Assembly (NCBI GenBank): GCA_946554445.1
Contig: CAMNSD010000018.1
Coordinates: 23,884 to 87,883, forward strand
Direction of reading: 5' to 3'
DNA: 64,000 nt
Source: an uncultured Lachnospiraceae bacterium
GTDB taxonomy: Bacteria > Bacillota > Clostridia > Lachnospirales > Lachnospiraceae
In this document: positions 1 to 7,902 of the stretch, piece after piece
Layout: the number at the start of each line of letters is the position of its first letter
Position numbering within the stretch: position 1 is the stretch's first letter
Program-made: the position numbers and the translations under genes
The notes under the pieces: model-generated
Told to the model about the DNA's origin: nothing
What the model saw: the letters and a program-made list of their open reading frames with translations, nothing else
The model's database searches: none

Positions 1-874
1 CCTTGCTTGTGCCGTTCTTGATGTCTTCCCGCACCTGCTTGATGTAGCTTTCCATATAAGGCCACAGAAAGAGCAGCATCTTGTTGGCGGCATCGAATCG
101 TACCTTTGAATCGTCGTCATAGGCGGCATCGTCAATATAGGGGATGCACTCATAAACGGTATTAAGGTACGGTCCCTTATAACCGCCCAGATTGTTGATG
201 TCCCCGGTCTTTGTGTACTGGATCAGCAGGTTTGCCACGATGATCACTTCATGGTGCTGCTTGTCTATTTCTTCCGTGACGGAATCCATTTCATCGGCAA
301 AGCGCAGGTTGTTTAACAGGATGCCTGTCTTTAAGCTGCCGGGAAAGGCGTCGCACATACGGCCTTCGATATAAACGTCTTCCATCATGTTTACCAGAGA
401 GTGCGCAATATCGCACAGCGCCTTGATGACCGCCTCATCCTTTTCCTCAAAAAATTCAAGGATTTCCCTCAGACTTCTTTCCTGTTTTGCTGACAGGTCC
501 TCCGGCATCTGCGGATAAAACCTGCCGCCCTGTAAGGACTGGCGGTAGGTAGCCAGCATGGTAAAATCCGAGAACAGGATGTGCCCGCACTCGTGTCCCA
601 CGATTCCCAGCAGGCTGTCTGCCCGCAGGGGCCTTGTGGGGAAACTCCGCGTAAGGAAGTTCCCTGTATTGACGGTAATGGTGCGGTTGTCTGTATGGGC
701 GACCTCGGCACGGGGCAGCGCATCCCAGTAAGTCTTTACGCTGCTTTTTCTCCGGTAGCGGCCGGTGGTTCCTTCTGCTATGTCTGTCAGGTATGCGGCA
801 AACTGCGGCGAGGCAAAGAGCTGTTCGTCCGTCAGTTTACTTTTTTTCTCAGCGATCCTGCGTCGGATTGCCAT
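1..874 (-). CDS. VWA/CobT-like HEXXH metallopeptidase-type protein (partial, runs off left edge)
   Basis: About 291 residues are visible from ATG at 874 (GAGG ribosome-binding site) to the window edge, so the C-terminus, where a von Willebrand A domain would be expected, is missing. The sequence shows HECGH at residues 94-98 and, downstream, N162-M-M-E-D-V-Y-I-E, the arrangement of a zinc metallopeptidase (two His plus a downstream Glu) typical of the peptidase domain found with VWA/CobT-like proteins. It overlaps the upstream XRE regulator gene by 26 bp and follows a MoxR-type AAA ATPase; ATPase/VWA pairs usually act together in remodelling or maturing a partner complex. The partner here is unknown. 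Family call is by motif and context. Confidence 0.7.
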   Translation of the reverse strand, partial: MAIRRRIAEKKSKLTDEQLFASPQFAAYLTDIAEGTTGRYRRKSSVKTYWDALPRAEVAHTDNRTITVNTGNFLTRSFPTRPLRADSLLGIVGHECGHILFSDFTMLATYRQSLQGGRFYPQMPEDLSAKQERSLREILEFFEEKDEAVIKALCDIAHSLVNMMEDVYIEGRMCDAFPGSLKTGILLNNLRFADEMDSVTEEIDKQHHEVIIVANLLIQYTKTGDINNLGGYKGPYLNTVYECIPYIDDAAYDDDSKVRFDAANKMLLFLWPYMESYIKQVREDIKNGTSK

Positions 875-1160
875 ATGTGATGTCCTCATTCGTTGTATTC
901 CCTTCTTTCTTATTCATATTTTCAGGAAGTTCCGCCATAAAGAGCGCATCCGTGGTCAGCCCGAAAAAATCCGCTATCGCCACAAGTACATGGGCAGGCG
1001 GCAGGCTTATGGCATTTTCATACCGGGAAATGCTTTTCTGGGTGACTTCCAGCTTTGCTGCGAGCATCTGCTGGGACAGGTAGGGTTTGCGCTGCTCCCT
1101 GAGATACCGCAGGTTTCTTGCAAGGTTCTGTTTTAACTGGTCTTCCTTTACCGGTGCCAT
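849..1160 (-). CDS. XRE-family helix-turn-helix transcriptional regulator
   Basis: A 103-residue protein with one Cro/C1-type HTH domain at about residues 10-65: LSQQMLAAKLEVTQKSISRY gives the two helices, followed by the characteristic ALFM-type end of the five-helix fold. It has a clean GGAGGG ribosome-binding site. The gene sits between the AAA ATPase and the HEXXH peptidase genes and overlaps the latter, so all three are co-transcribed; it probably regulates this operon or another ICE promoter. The polar C-terminal tail (EENMNKK-type region) has no recognised domain. Confidence 0.85.
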   Translation of the reverse strand: MAPVKEDQLKQNLARNLRYLREQRKPYLSQQMLAAKLEVTQKSISRYENAISLPPAHVLVAIADFFGLTTDALFMAELPENMNKKEGNTTNEDITYGNPTQDR

Positions 1161-1172
1161 AGGCGTTCCCTC

Positions 1173-2960
1173 CTATGCTGCAAATTTCTGCTCCAGACAG
1201 GATGAGAGGATGTCGGCGCGGTTTTCCGGATCGCTGGAAACAGAGGAGAGTACGGTATACTTTGCCGCTTCCATGATGTTCCCGCAGACCATAAAGGACT
1301 GCACCCAGCTTATCAACTCCCGCACGCCGCAGCTCCCATCAGTAATCATGGTTTCCCTGCAGCGTTCACTGATCTCCTGTATGGAGGCGGCCATATCTGA
1401 AACGGCTGACCTGTCCGTGCATCCGGTCACTTTCATGGTGCGTTCCGTCAGTGTATCCACATCGGGTTCCTCCATGTCCATGATAAGGTTCATTCTTGAA
1501 ATAACGGACTGGTTCATGTCACGGCAGCCTGCGTAGTTGTTGTTTGTTGTCACCACGACCACTGTATCGGGATGTCTGTGTATCACCTCACCCGTAGTCA
1601 GCGTGACGCTTGCGCAGCGGTCCAGAAGGGCGTTTAAGCCCACCAGCACGCCCGGATTGGCAATTACTGTGGGTTCCTGTATCTCAATCACATATCCGTT
1701 CCTGATAGCGGTGATCAAGGGTGTTTCCACATAACGGAACCGCTGCCCGGAGGCATTGTCTGCCATCAGTGCCTTTGCATCCTGCGCCATGACCTCCAGC
1801 AGTTTTTCATATACTTCCGCATCCGTAACGGCTTCGTCGTAGATTCCCGTCAGTTTCTTATAGGCGGAAGGCGGGTCCATCTGGATGTCGGTCAGTGTCG
1901 GGTATTCCTTGTTTCCCTGCGCCTTTTCATCCGTTTCAGGAAGCATCTGCCCAAGAAAATCATAGATCTCCGTATTTGCGGAGCAGGTGTAATACAGGTA
2001 GGGAAGCCCCAAGCCCGCAGCGATTGCCTTTGCGCCCTCGGTCTTGCCGGTTCCTGCCGGCCCCCGCATCATAAAATTGCGCATGGGCTGGCTGCCTGCC
2101 GTTGTCATTTGGGCGTGCCTGCAGATGGTGGTGACTTCCGGCGGAATGACGTACCAGTCCTCGATCCGGGGCACCATCAGCTCCTCCTTCGCCGTAAGTG
2201 TCCTGTCCGAAAGGGGATAGTGTTTTACGAAGTCATCCCTGTTTACGGAAACAGCGGCGGCAGAGGCAGCCGTACCCGTCAGGATGCGGAAGCTGCCAAA
2301 CAGCACGCTGCTTGGGGAATAGGCGTTTCTGGATAAGTTCACAGCGGTGAGCTGCGGGAGGTTTCCTGTGGACGGTATGTTCAGCTTGATGCCGGCAGAG
2401 GGCAGCGTATCTGCGCCCTCAATCCTCCGGTAGAGGTTGTCGCACAGGATGAAAGCGGCTTTTGATGCCTCATCCATGTCCGTAAAGCCGTCGTTTTTAC
2501 ATTTTCCAAGCAGGTCGTAGTTTTCCCGGAACTCATCATCCTTCATGGCTTCCGGGATCAGCACAAAGAAAAGCGCTGTGCCGATACTGCCGCCGTCCTT
2601 TAGGGAATAGACCTTCGGGGCGGAGGTGGCATCTTCAAACCGGCCTACATTGAATTTGCCGTTCTTTCTGTTAAATACTGCCACATGAATCTCACCTGTA
2701 CGGCTCTGGTATTCCGCCACGGTTTTGTCGCCCTGTGTGCCGATGGCGCTCTGGGAGGAGCTGCCCGGTGTCAGGCTGGTATCCATCTCCATGTAGGCAA
2801 GGACTGCCGCAAGGAGAGGGGAGTGCAGCGTGGCTTTTTTGGAAGCCACTGTACAGTAAGTGGAGTAGTAGGTGGTGCTTGTATTTGATGCGATCTTGTC
2901 GAAAGGCTCAGGAAGACCGATTTTCCATGTCCAGTTTGCAAATAATTGTACTTTTGCCAT
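1173..2960 (-). CDS. MoxR/CbbQ-type AAA+ ATPase
   Basis: A 595-residue protein with a single AAA+ domain in its C-terminal half. The Walker A motif GPAGTGKT is at residues 300-307, and a hydrophobic strand ending VVVVTTNNNYAGCRDMN followed by a serine-arginine pair marks sensor 1 and the arginine-finger region of the MoxR/CbbQ clade. The N-terminal ~250 residues match no domain I recognise. Such ATPases work with VWA-domain partners, and one candidate partner is encoded two genes downstream (1-874). Probably an ATP-driven remodelling factor of the ICE; the client is unknown. Confidence 0.75.
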   Translation of the reverse strand: MAKVQLFANWTWKIGLPEPFDKIASNTSTTYYSTYCTVASKKATLHSPLLAAVLAYMEMDTSLTPGSSSQSAIGTQGDKTVAEYQSRTGEIHVAVFNRKNGKFNVGRFEDATSAPKVYSLKDGGSIGTALFFVLIPEAMKDDEFRENYDLLGKCKNDGFTDMDEASKAAFILCDNLYRRIEGADTLPSAGIKLNIPSTGNLPQLTAVNLSRNAYSPSSVLFGSFRILTGTAASAAAVSVNRDDFVKHYPLSDRTLTAKEELMVPRIEDWYVIPPEVTTICRHAQMTTAGSQPMRNFMMRGPAGTGKTEGAKAIAAGLGLPYLYYTCSANTEIYDFLGQMLPETDEKAQGNKEYPTLTDIQMDPPSAYKKLTGIYDEAVTDAEVYEKLLEVMAQDAKALMADNASGQRFRYVETPLITAIRNGYVIEIQEPTVIANPGVLVGLNALLDRCASVTLTTGEVIHRHPDTVVVVTTNNNYAGCRDMNQSVISRMNLIMDMEEPDVDTLTERTMKVTGCTDRSAVSDMAASIQEISERCRETMITDGSCGVRELISWVQSFMVCGNIMEAAKYTVLSSVSSDPENRADILSSCLEQKFAA

Positions 2961-2989
2961 AATTCATTCATCCTTCTTTCTATTGTTTT

Positions 2990-3895
2990 TTAGATCCATG
3001 AAACCTGCAGACTGTTGTCTGAGATTTTTCCTTTGAGTTCGTTTTCCTCCAGAATGGAGAGCAGTTCCTTCCAGTAAGTTTTTCCCGGAAAAGAGTCGAG
3101 GGTTGCCTTCAGGATTTTCTTTTTCTGGCAGCTTACGACAATATCCCCGTTTTCCTTGATTGTGAGCATGGAGTGGCCGTTGGCATTTAAGTCAGTGATC
3201 AGTTCCTCCAGTACCTTTTGCCCAATCAGCTCATACCATACCCTTACATCCACGACGGATGGTTCCGGATTTGTTTCTGCGTCTGCGCTGCCGGATTCAG
3301 GTCTTTCGTCCGCACTGTTTTCCGTAGGTTCGGCAAAACTGCCGATTACCATTGGCTCTACATGGATGCGCCCGAAGCGGTCAAAGGAAATATCCGCATG
3401 GGTGTAGGCATCCATGTTCTCCACCAGAATACGGGTGGTTTCACCGTTCAGGATGCCCTGCAGGGAAGGTGTGTCCTTCCATTGCCAGACAGACTGGGGG
3501 TAAGCAGATTTTAGCTTTTCCGTGATCCGCAGCGAGATATGGAGCAGTACGGTTTGGCATTCCCTGCTGTCAGAAGCGGGAAGTGCGGGTTTTGCAGGAG
3601 AAATGGGTTCCTCAGATTGTGCTGGCTGGTCCTGTACTGGAACCGGCGGTAATGTCTTTTCCGAATCTGCCAATATCTGCCCGACTGACTGTTTCAGGGC
3701 AGATAAAAGTGCGCGGCATTTTTTGATAAGTTTCCCTGACTTTCGCAGCAAAAGGAAACCGATTGCCGCGGCAATCCATAAGATGAGGGCAAGTGCCATC
3801 AGCTTTTGGGAGCGGTCTTTTGGGAAAAAGACAGCCAGAAGCAGCAGGGATATGATCAGGATTTTCATACTTTTGGTAAATACGGTTTTTCTCAT
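2990..3895 (-). CDS. Conserved ICE membrane protein, function unknown
   Basis: A 301-residue protein with two predicted N-terminal membrane helices (about residues 8-24 and 34-50, separated by a short basic loop), then a Pro/Glu-rich linker (about 80-110) and a soluble C-terminal region with an acidic Ala/Glu-rich insert near residues 195-215. It is transcribed just upstream of the AAA ATPase gene and follows a strong terminator. The ribosome-binding site (AAAGGA) is 13 bases from the ATG, longer than ideal. No family recognised; a membrane anchor for the downstream ATPase module is a guess. Confidence 0.6.
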   Translation of the reverse strand: MRKTVFTKSMKILIISLLLLAVFFPKDRSQKLMALALILWIAAAIGFLLLRKSGKLIKKCRALLSALKQSVGQILADSEKTLPPVPVQDQPAQSEEPISPAKPALPASDSRECQTVLLHISLRITEKLKSAYPQSVWQWKDTPSLQGILNGETTRILVENMDAYTHADISFDRFGRIHVEPMVIGSFAEPTENSADERPESGSADAETNPEPSVVDVRVWYELIGQKVLEELITDLNANGHSMLTIKENGDIVVSCQKKKILKATLDSFPGKTYWKELLSILEENELKGKISDNSLQVSWI

Positions 3896-3924
3896 TTGGT
3901 TTTTTCAGTCCTTTCTCTTCTTAA

Positions 3925-3982
3925 AATAAAAAAAGAGGAATCACATCCGGGGATTTGTTTCCCTGGTGCAATTCCTCTTGTA
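3925..3982 (-). terminator. Intrinsic terminator after ssb
   Basis: On the minus strand a long stem (GAGGAATTGCACC pairing with the later GGATGTGATTCCTC, with an inner GGG/CCC pairing) is followed directly by TTTTTTT. It lies between ssb and the membrane-protein gene and would end or attenuate the ssb transcript before the AAA ATPase module. Confidence 0.75.
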
Positions 3983-4003
3983 CCGCCAGCCGTGCCAAAG
4001 GCA

Positions 4004-4426
4004 TCAGTTGAACGGCAGTCCATTCTCGCCACAGTTTTCCATGTCCATAAAACCGTCATCTGTGTCTGCAGGTGCGCCGCTGCCAGTATTGGCATTGTTG
4101 TCCGTGCGTTTCCCTGTCGGGACATAGTTCCAGTCATGTACCGTGATCTTTGCAATCGTGCCTTTGGAGTTGTCCGACTTGCGTGTAAATTCCACAAGAT
4201 CAAGGTCGCCCGTGATAAAGAGCAGGCTGCCTTTTTTGACTCCAGCCTTGCTGATCCTCTCAGTTGCTTTACCAAACAGGACGCACTGGTAGAAATTGGC
4301 GTGTTCCTGTTCGCCGTAGCCTTTGTTGACCGCCACGTTGAACTGGATGTAATCGGTTCCGCCCGCGCTGGTCTGGATTTCAAGGTCTGCTGTAACCCTG
4401 CCCATGAGTGTGATTTGTGTGAACAT
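4004..4426 (-). CDS. ssb: Single-stranded DNA-binding protein
   Basis: A 140-residue OB-fold SSB: it begins MFTQITLMGRVTADLEIQTS, continues with the FNVAVN and NFYQCVLFGKATER strands of the family, and ends in an acidic tail terminating GENGLPFN. That is a variant of the DIPF/DLPF tip that recruits partner proteins. The start at 4426 is chosen because GGAGAATGAAACT precedes it and the family motif begins at once; a longer reading frame upstream lacks support. On an ICE, Ssb coats the transferred single strand and supports its rolling-circle replication. It has its own promoter and a leader hairpin. Confidence 0.9.
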   Translation of the reverse strand: MFTQITLMGRVTADLEIQTSAGGTDYIQFNVAVNKGYGEQEHANFYQCVLFGKATERISKAGVKKGSLLFITGDLDLVEFTRKSDNSKGTIAKITVHDWNYVPTGKRTDNNANTGSGAPADTDDGFMDMENCGENGLPFN

Positions 4427-4467
4427 AGTTTCATTCTCCTTTCCTGATGAAAAAATTTTTGGTTGCA

Positions 4468-4520
4468 TCAAAAAAAGTGCCAAAAAACTGCCACTTACCG
4501 GCATGGTTTTTCTGACACTT
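4468..4520 (-). terminator. Terminator-like hairpin in the ssb leader (putative attenuator)
   Basis: On the minus strand AAGTGTCAGAAAAAC pairs with GTTTTTTGGCACTT and is followed by TTTTTTT, between the ssb promoter (4598-4626) and the ssb start. An intrinsic terminator located inside the 5' leader implies conditional read-through. Confidence 0.55.
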
Positions 4521-4597
4521 AATTCAATCATAAACAGCGTGTGCATCTATGCGCATGGCATATCCCTGTGGGAAGCACAAAAATCAATTACAGGAAC

Positions 4598-4626
4598 ATT
4601 TTAGCACAATATATGGAGTATGTCAA
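4598..4626 (-). promoter_or_regulatory. Sigma-70 promoter of ssb
   Basis: On the minus strand TTGACA (4621-4626) and TAAAAT (4598-4603) are separated by exactly 17 bases, close to consensus. Transcription would start near 4590 and cross the leader hairpin before ssb. Confidence 0.75.
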
Positions 4627-4679
4627 ATGGTTAGATACAATATATTGATTAAAATACCTATGCACTTACGCACAGAAGA

Positions 4680-5120
4680 CTATTGCAATTCCTCTATGCC
4701 AAGCAGGTTATCTGTCAGCGCTGCTTTGGTCAGGAGAGGATTTTGTCCGGTTGGGATACAGTCTGCGGTTTTGAAATAAAACCGGTAGGAAAGACCGCGC
4801 TGGACTTTATGATCCTTTCCAATCCGGAGCAGATGCTCGCTGCCATCCTGACCGGTCAGCACAATGTCATGGCTGTTCCTGAAAAGTTTCAGGCGGACGT
4901 CCGTGCAGGTGCCCTCCAGCACAAAGTAGGTTTTTCTTTTAATCCGGATACCAAGCAGTATGGCTTTTGCAGCGGAAATGATAAACAGCAGGCTGCTCAG
5001 GATGAAAAAGGAAGTATCCCTTTCATGGAGAAAGAATAGCAGCCCGGTAAAAAAGCAGCCGGTCCCGACAAGAAAAGTCAGGACCAGCCGCCGGAGTAAC
5101 GGTTTTGGCATGGGTTCCAT
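4680..5120 (-). CDS. Small two-helix membrane protein, function unknown
   Basis: A 146-residue protein with two N-terminal membrane helices (about residues 10-30 and 36-56), then a basic stretch (GIRIKRK) and a C-terminal soluble part of about 85 residues that reads like a small beta-rich domain. It has an AAAGGAG ribosome-binding site and begins 13 bases after the stop of the preceding 225-residue gene, so both are in one unit. No family is recognised. Confidence 0.6.
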   Translation of the reverse strand: MEPMPKPLLRRLVLTFLVGTGCFFTGLLFFLHERDTSFFILSSLLFIISAAKAILLGIRIKRKTYFVLEGTCTDVRLKLFRNSHDIVLTGQDGSEHLLRIGKDHKVQRGLSYRFYFKTADCIPTGQNPLLTKAALTDNLLGIEELQ

Positions 5121-5132
5121 AGGTAATCTCCT

Positions 5133-5810
5133 TTATAAAATCTGAAAAGTGATCTGCTGCTTGAAGTACAGGTTGGCAACAGCGGTGAGTATGGGAAATC
5201 TTGTTTCCGAGATGCGGCAGTCTGTCACAATGCTTTCACAGTCGGTTGTTTCGTCGTGGTACAGGCATTCCATCAGTTCATTGCTGTCTTTCAGACGGTG
5301 CTTTCCTTTTTCCGTACAGCCGATCAGCTCTGCAGTGGAAAGCATCTGGTGCCGCAGCAGTGCCATGACCTGTTTTTCCATTGGCTCAAGTTTTTCCCTG
5401 TGGAATACCAGCATGGCTTTCCGGAGGGGAAATCTCCGCCCGAACAGGAGCTTGAAAAAGGAAACGGTCTTGACCAGCAGGCTGTCAGGGGCAGGCTGGA
5501 GATAAAGATGTCCGAGCAGATCGTACAGGGCGTCCACGCCGGTACAGTCTTTTCCGGAAGCAACCAGCCTGCGCATGATGAGGCGGTTTAGGTAATGGTC
5601 AAAGTCCAGCTCTCCGAGGATATGCAGTTCCCGTTCTTTTTCATAAAATTCCGCCCTCAGCTCCTGATAGGTCAGGATGCGGAAAGCGAGGCTGGACCAC
5701 AAAAGCAGCTCATGTGCATCCAGTGCGCAGTCGCGTCCGCCAGCAGTTACAAGGGGCAGTCCCTTTTCGGTCAGACGGTAGCTTCCCACGGCAGTATAAA
5801 GTGTCATCAT
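5133..5810 (-). CDS. Conserved ICE protein of unknown function
   Basis: A 225-residue soluble protein with strong GGAGG ribosome-binding site, 18 bases after the sigma-like gene. The middle region (HELLLWSSLAFRILTYQELR) looks like a winged-helix or tetrahelical segment; there is no signal peptide or obvious catalytic motif. The order sigma-like factor, this protein, small membrane protein, ssb suggests a conserved regulatory/replication block. Unrecognised family. Confidence 0.55.
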   Translation of the reverse strand: MMTLYTAVGSYRLTEKGLPLVTAGGRDCALDAHELLLWSSLAFRILTYQELRAEFYEKERELHILGELDFDHYLNRLIMRRLVASGKDCTGVDALYDLLGHLYLQPAPDSLLVKTVSFFKLLFGRRFPLRKAMLVFHREKLEPMEKQVMALLRHQMLSTAELIGCTEKGKHRLKDSNELMECLYHDETTDCESIVTDCRISETRFPILTAVANLYFKQQITFQIL

Positions 5811-5828
5811 ATGGTATCCTCCTTTTCA

Positions 5829-6386
5829 TCAGGCTGTCAGTTTTTCTTCCCGCAGCATTTTTGCGGCTCTGGAGATCCATGCCGCCACATGGTTCGGCGG
5901 GGCGCCGTAGTGCGCGGCAATCTCCACCCCGGTATGTCCCCTGCATTTCAGCGCCAGCGCTTCCATCCCTTTCCGTGTAATGCCGGAACAGCGTTTCCCG
6001 GCTTCGTCGAGAAAGATAAAGATGTCGGTGTCTGACAGTGCGTGGAAATTCCGGTCAGGAAAAGTTTCCGCAAAGGTCAGATCCGAACCGTCAGATTGTG
6101 GTGCATCCATGTATTCCAGTGGCCTCTGTATCCTTGTGGCTTTCCTGCACTGGGAAATCAGGCGGTTTTTGATGACCACGGATGCAAAGGTGGGGAAGGA
6201 TGCGCCGCCGTCTTCCCGATATTTCTGGGCGGCATGGCATAGCGCTTCGCAGGCGGTCTGGTAGAGATCGTCATATCCCAGCCCTTGTACGGACTCGTTG
6301 ATGGTCACTGTACCCAGTACCGTGTCCCGCACAAGATACAGGTGCCTTTCCACCAGTTCTGTTTCCTGTCTGCTCATTGCTGCCAT
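5829..6386 (-). CDS. Sigma-70-like RNA polymerase factor
   Basis: A 185-residue protein with sigma region 2 features at about residues 30-85: GYDDLYQTACEALCHAAQKY followed by SFPTFASVVIKNRLISQCRK, matching the pattern of core-binding and -10 recognition helices. The C-terminal part contains a helix-turn-helix (GVEIAAHYGAPPNHVAAWIS) consistent with region 4. The mid-section is longer than in ECF factors, closer to SigI/SigK-like short sigmas. It could direct transcription of some ICE operons. Function inferred from domain pattern. Confidence 0.75.
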   Translation of the reverse strand: MAAMSRQETELVERHLYLVRDTVLGTVTINESVQGLGYDDLYQTACEALCHAAQKYREDGGASFPTFASVVIKNRLISQCRKATRIQRPLEYMDAPQSDGSDLTFAETFPDRNFHALSDTDIFIFLDEAGKRCSGITRKGMEALALKCRGHTGVEIAAHYGAPPNHVAAWISRAAKMLREEKLTA

Positions 6387-6434
6387 ATTATCACCCCTTC
6401 CTGTTCTATGAATGACGCAATCTCTTTTAACGCT

Positions 6435-6851
6435 CTAGCAGGCAATTTTTACATGGTTATTCTGCAGTACCCTGCGGCACTCATCCTTCAGACAGTCGCA
6501 GCGATAGTCCGAAAACTGCCCGATGTGCGCCTCGGAGCTGGTCAGGGCGAAGATGTCCTGCATCCAGCGGTATGCCTCTCTCCGGGACAGGATGCCGTGT
6601 TTCCATATGGCATCAAACATCCGGTGTGTTTCAATCCGTTTGTGCCGCAGGTCCCCGTTGGCGAGTGTGCCCTTGGGACGCAGGGTTCCGGCATGGACAC
6701 CCACATAGGCATCACATTCAGGGTATCCGGCGCAGACATAAAGGTATTCGTCCAGCGCCTTTTCCTTATAGACGTAGGATGCTTTCCGGAGTACGGCGCT
6801 TTTCCCGCAGTATGGGCATTTGATGTTTGCCGGTTTGTTTTTTCGTTTCAT
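6435..6851 (-). CDS. Zinc-finger protein (DUF3268-like)
   Basis: A 138-residue protein whose N-terminus carries CPYCGK followed about 25 residues later by CAGYPECDAYVG, together a CXXC...CX5C zinc-ribbon like those of topoisomerase C-termini and DUF3268 proteins. The C-terminal half is helical with a further cluster (CDCLKDEC). Strong AGGGAGG ribosome-binding site. Such small zinc-ribbon proteins are common in ICEs and phages; a nucleic-acid-binding role is likely but unproved. Confidence 0.7.
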   Translation of the reverse strand: MKRKNKPANIKCPYCGKSAVLRKASYVYKEKALDEYLYVCAGYPECDAYVGVHAGTLRPKGTLANGDLRHKRIETHRMFDAIWKHGILSRREAYRWMQDIFALTSSEAHIGQFSDYRCDCLKDECRRVLQNNHVKIAC

Positions 6852-6977
6852 GGCTGCAGCCTCCCTTCTGGTCTTTGCGTATGGATTAAGTATCCTGTAA
6901 GTATATTGTAGAGAAAAACGGACATTTTTCCCATAGTTTGGGCGTTGATTTTTAAGTCATTTGCGAGTAATTAGAGG

Positions 6978-7014
6978 GAAAAGCCCCCTAAAGTCCCTTT
7001 ACGGGACAGGGGGC
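6978..7014 (-). terminator. Intrinsic terminator closing the Tad operon
   Basis: On the minus strand GCCCCCTGTCCC pairs with GGGACTTTAGGGGGC around a short loop and is followed by TTTTCCC. The stop codon of the last operon gene (6999-7001) lies inside the loop, so coding end and terminator overlap. Confidence 0.7.
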
Positions 7015-7355
7015 CTGTTCATTAAGTGTAAGATCTGATGGATGGGACAGTCTTTAGAGGAAGTGGTGGCAAGCTCAAGCCACTTGGCATAAAGCCGGGT
7101 GAAGCACCGGCTGTCCATGACGCAGGAAAAGTTCGTCCGGTCGATGGCTGTCCCCATAAAATTTTCCGCATCCGAAACCGGAAGCAGGACAGGGCGGCAG
7201 TCATGTCCCGGAATATACAGGAAGTCCCCGCATCCGGATTCCTTCTGGTAGTCACAGGTACAGAAAACATACACGGCGTTGCGGTAGTTGCCCCCAGCCG
7301 CCTCGAAGAAGGCGGCAATGGTGGCATAGCTGACGCTTAATATAGGATCTGTCAT
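6999..7355 (-). CDS. Unrecognised small soluble protein, last gene of Tad operon
   Basis: A 118-residue protein, start chosen at 7355 because GGGAGGAAAC lies just upstream; a 12-codon longer frame would begin without a ribosome-binding site inside the previous gene's end. It has several cysteines (FCTCDYQKESGCGDF, SRCF) but no clear metal motif, no signal peptide and no membrane helix. Location directly after the pilin-like gene, before the operon terminator, suggests a role with the Tad machinery. Function unknown. Confidence 0.6.
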   Translation of the reverse strand: MTDPILSVSYATIAAFFEAAGGNYRNAVYVFCTCDYQKESGCGDFLYIPGHDCRPVLLPVSDAENFMGTAIDRTNFSCVMDSRCFTRLYAKWLELATTSSKDCPIHQILHLMNRPPVP

Positions 7356-7368
7356 ATGTTTCCTCCCT

Positions 7369-7593
7369 TTAAGGCCCGAATAATCCCTCAATTTCCCGTG
7401 TGATACGGGGAATGACGGTATCGTTAAAGATCAGCGTCAGTGCGGCTAACAGAAGTGCGCCCAGCACGACGGCAATGATGATCTTGACGCCATCGGAAAT
7501 ATAGAAGTCCCCTGCCTCATTGTGCAGGATATTTCTGGTACGGATGGCGGCGCAGGCTGCCTTTGCTTTCAAAGTCTGAATCGTTTTACGCAT
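7369..7593 (-). CDS. Flp/TadE-type pilin-like protein (DUF6133-like)
   Basis: A 74-residue protein with a basic N-terminus, then NEAGDFYISDGVKI followed by a long hydrophobic helix (about residues 35-58). The EAGD step before the helix resembles the prepilin-peptidase site and parallels the ERGD step in the two TadE-like proteins of the same operon (16261-17180). Size and topology fit a Flp-type major or minor pilin, though the classical Flp EY pair is not evident. Likely substrate of the peptidase at 13298-13765. Confidence 0.65.
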   Translation of the reverse strand: MRKTIQTLKAKAACAAIRTRNILHNEAGDFYISDGVKIIIAVVLGALLLAALTLIFNDTVIPRITREIEGLFGP

Positions 7594-7693
7594 AGTTCTT
7601 GTTTCTCCTTTTCGCTCTGATGATAAAGAATGTTGTTACTGCCGCCGCTGCTGCATAGATGAGCAGGGCGGGAAATGATACAAATTTTTTCAT
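7586..7693 (-). CDS. 35-residue single-pass membrane peptide in Tad operon
   Basis: An ATG at 7691-7693 with a perfect GGAGG eight bases upstream opens 35 codons ending TAA at 7586-7588. The product is a basic start (MKKF), one hydrophobic helix rich in Ala (about residues 6-24) and a strongly basic tail (RAKRRNKN). Its end overlaps the start of the pilin-like gene by 8 bp, which implies translational coupling. No family recognised; a small accessory of the pilus machine is likely. Confidence 0.7.
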   Translation of the reverse strand: MKKFVSFPALLIYAAAAAVTTFFIIRAKRRNKNYA

Positions 7694-7902
7694 AGGGTTC
7701 CTCCATGTCTGCAAAAGTTTACGGGTTCAGCGTGAAAAGAAGTTCTAAGGCGTCACAAAACGCCGCCTGAGAACATCTAAGTCTGCAAGGCAGACTTTTT
7801 CGCGCGGAAGAATGCCAAATGCGTGCATTCTTCTTGAAAATTGGTCAGATTCGTATAGGCACCACCTCCCTTACTGTGTGCATCAGGTTTTTGCGGGCGT
7901 TC
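7694..7902 (-). other. Hairpin-rich spacer between tadC and the small pilin genes
   Basis: No supported gene. Three hairpins lie in a row: GGCG...CGCC near 7750, AAGTCTGC/GCAGACTT at about 7779-7797 followed by T residues on the plus strand, and GAAGAATGC/GCATTCTTC at about 7807-7833. They could cap the tadC-side mRNA or set different levels for the pilin-like gene. Sequence is uncoupled from both flanking reading frames. Confidence 0.5.

Noticed and set aside
7745..7828. 27-codon frame in the tadC-pilin spacer
   Set aside because: No ribosome-binding site and it runs through two hairpins.
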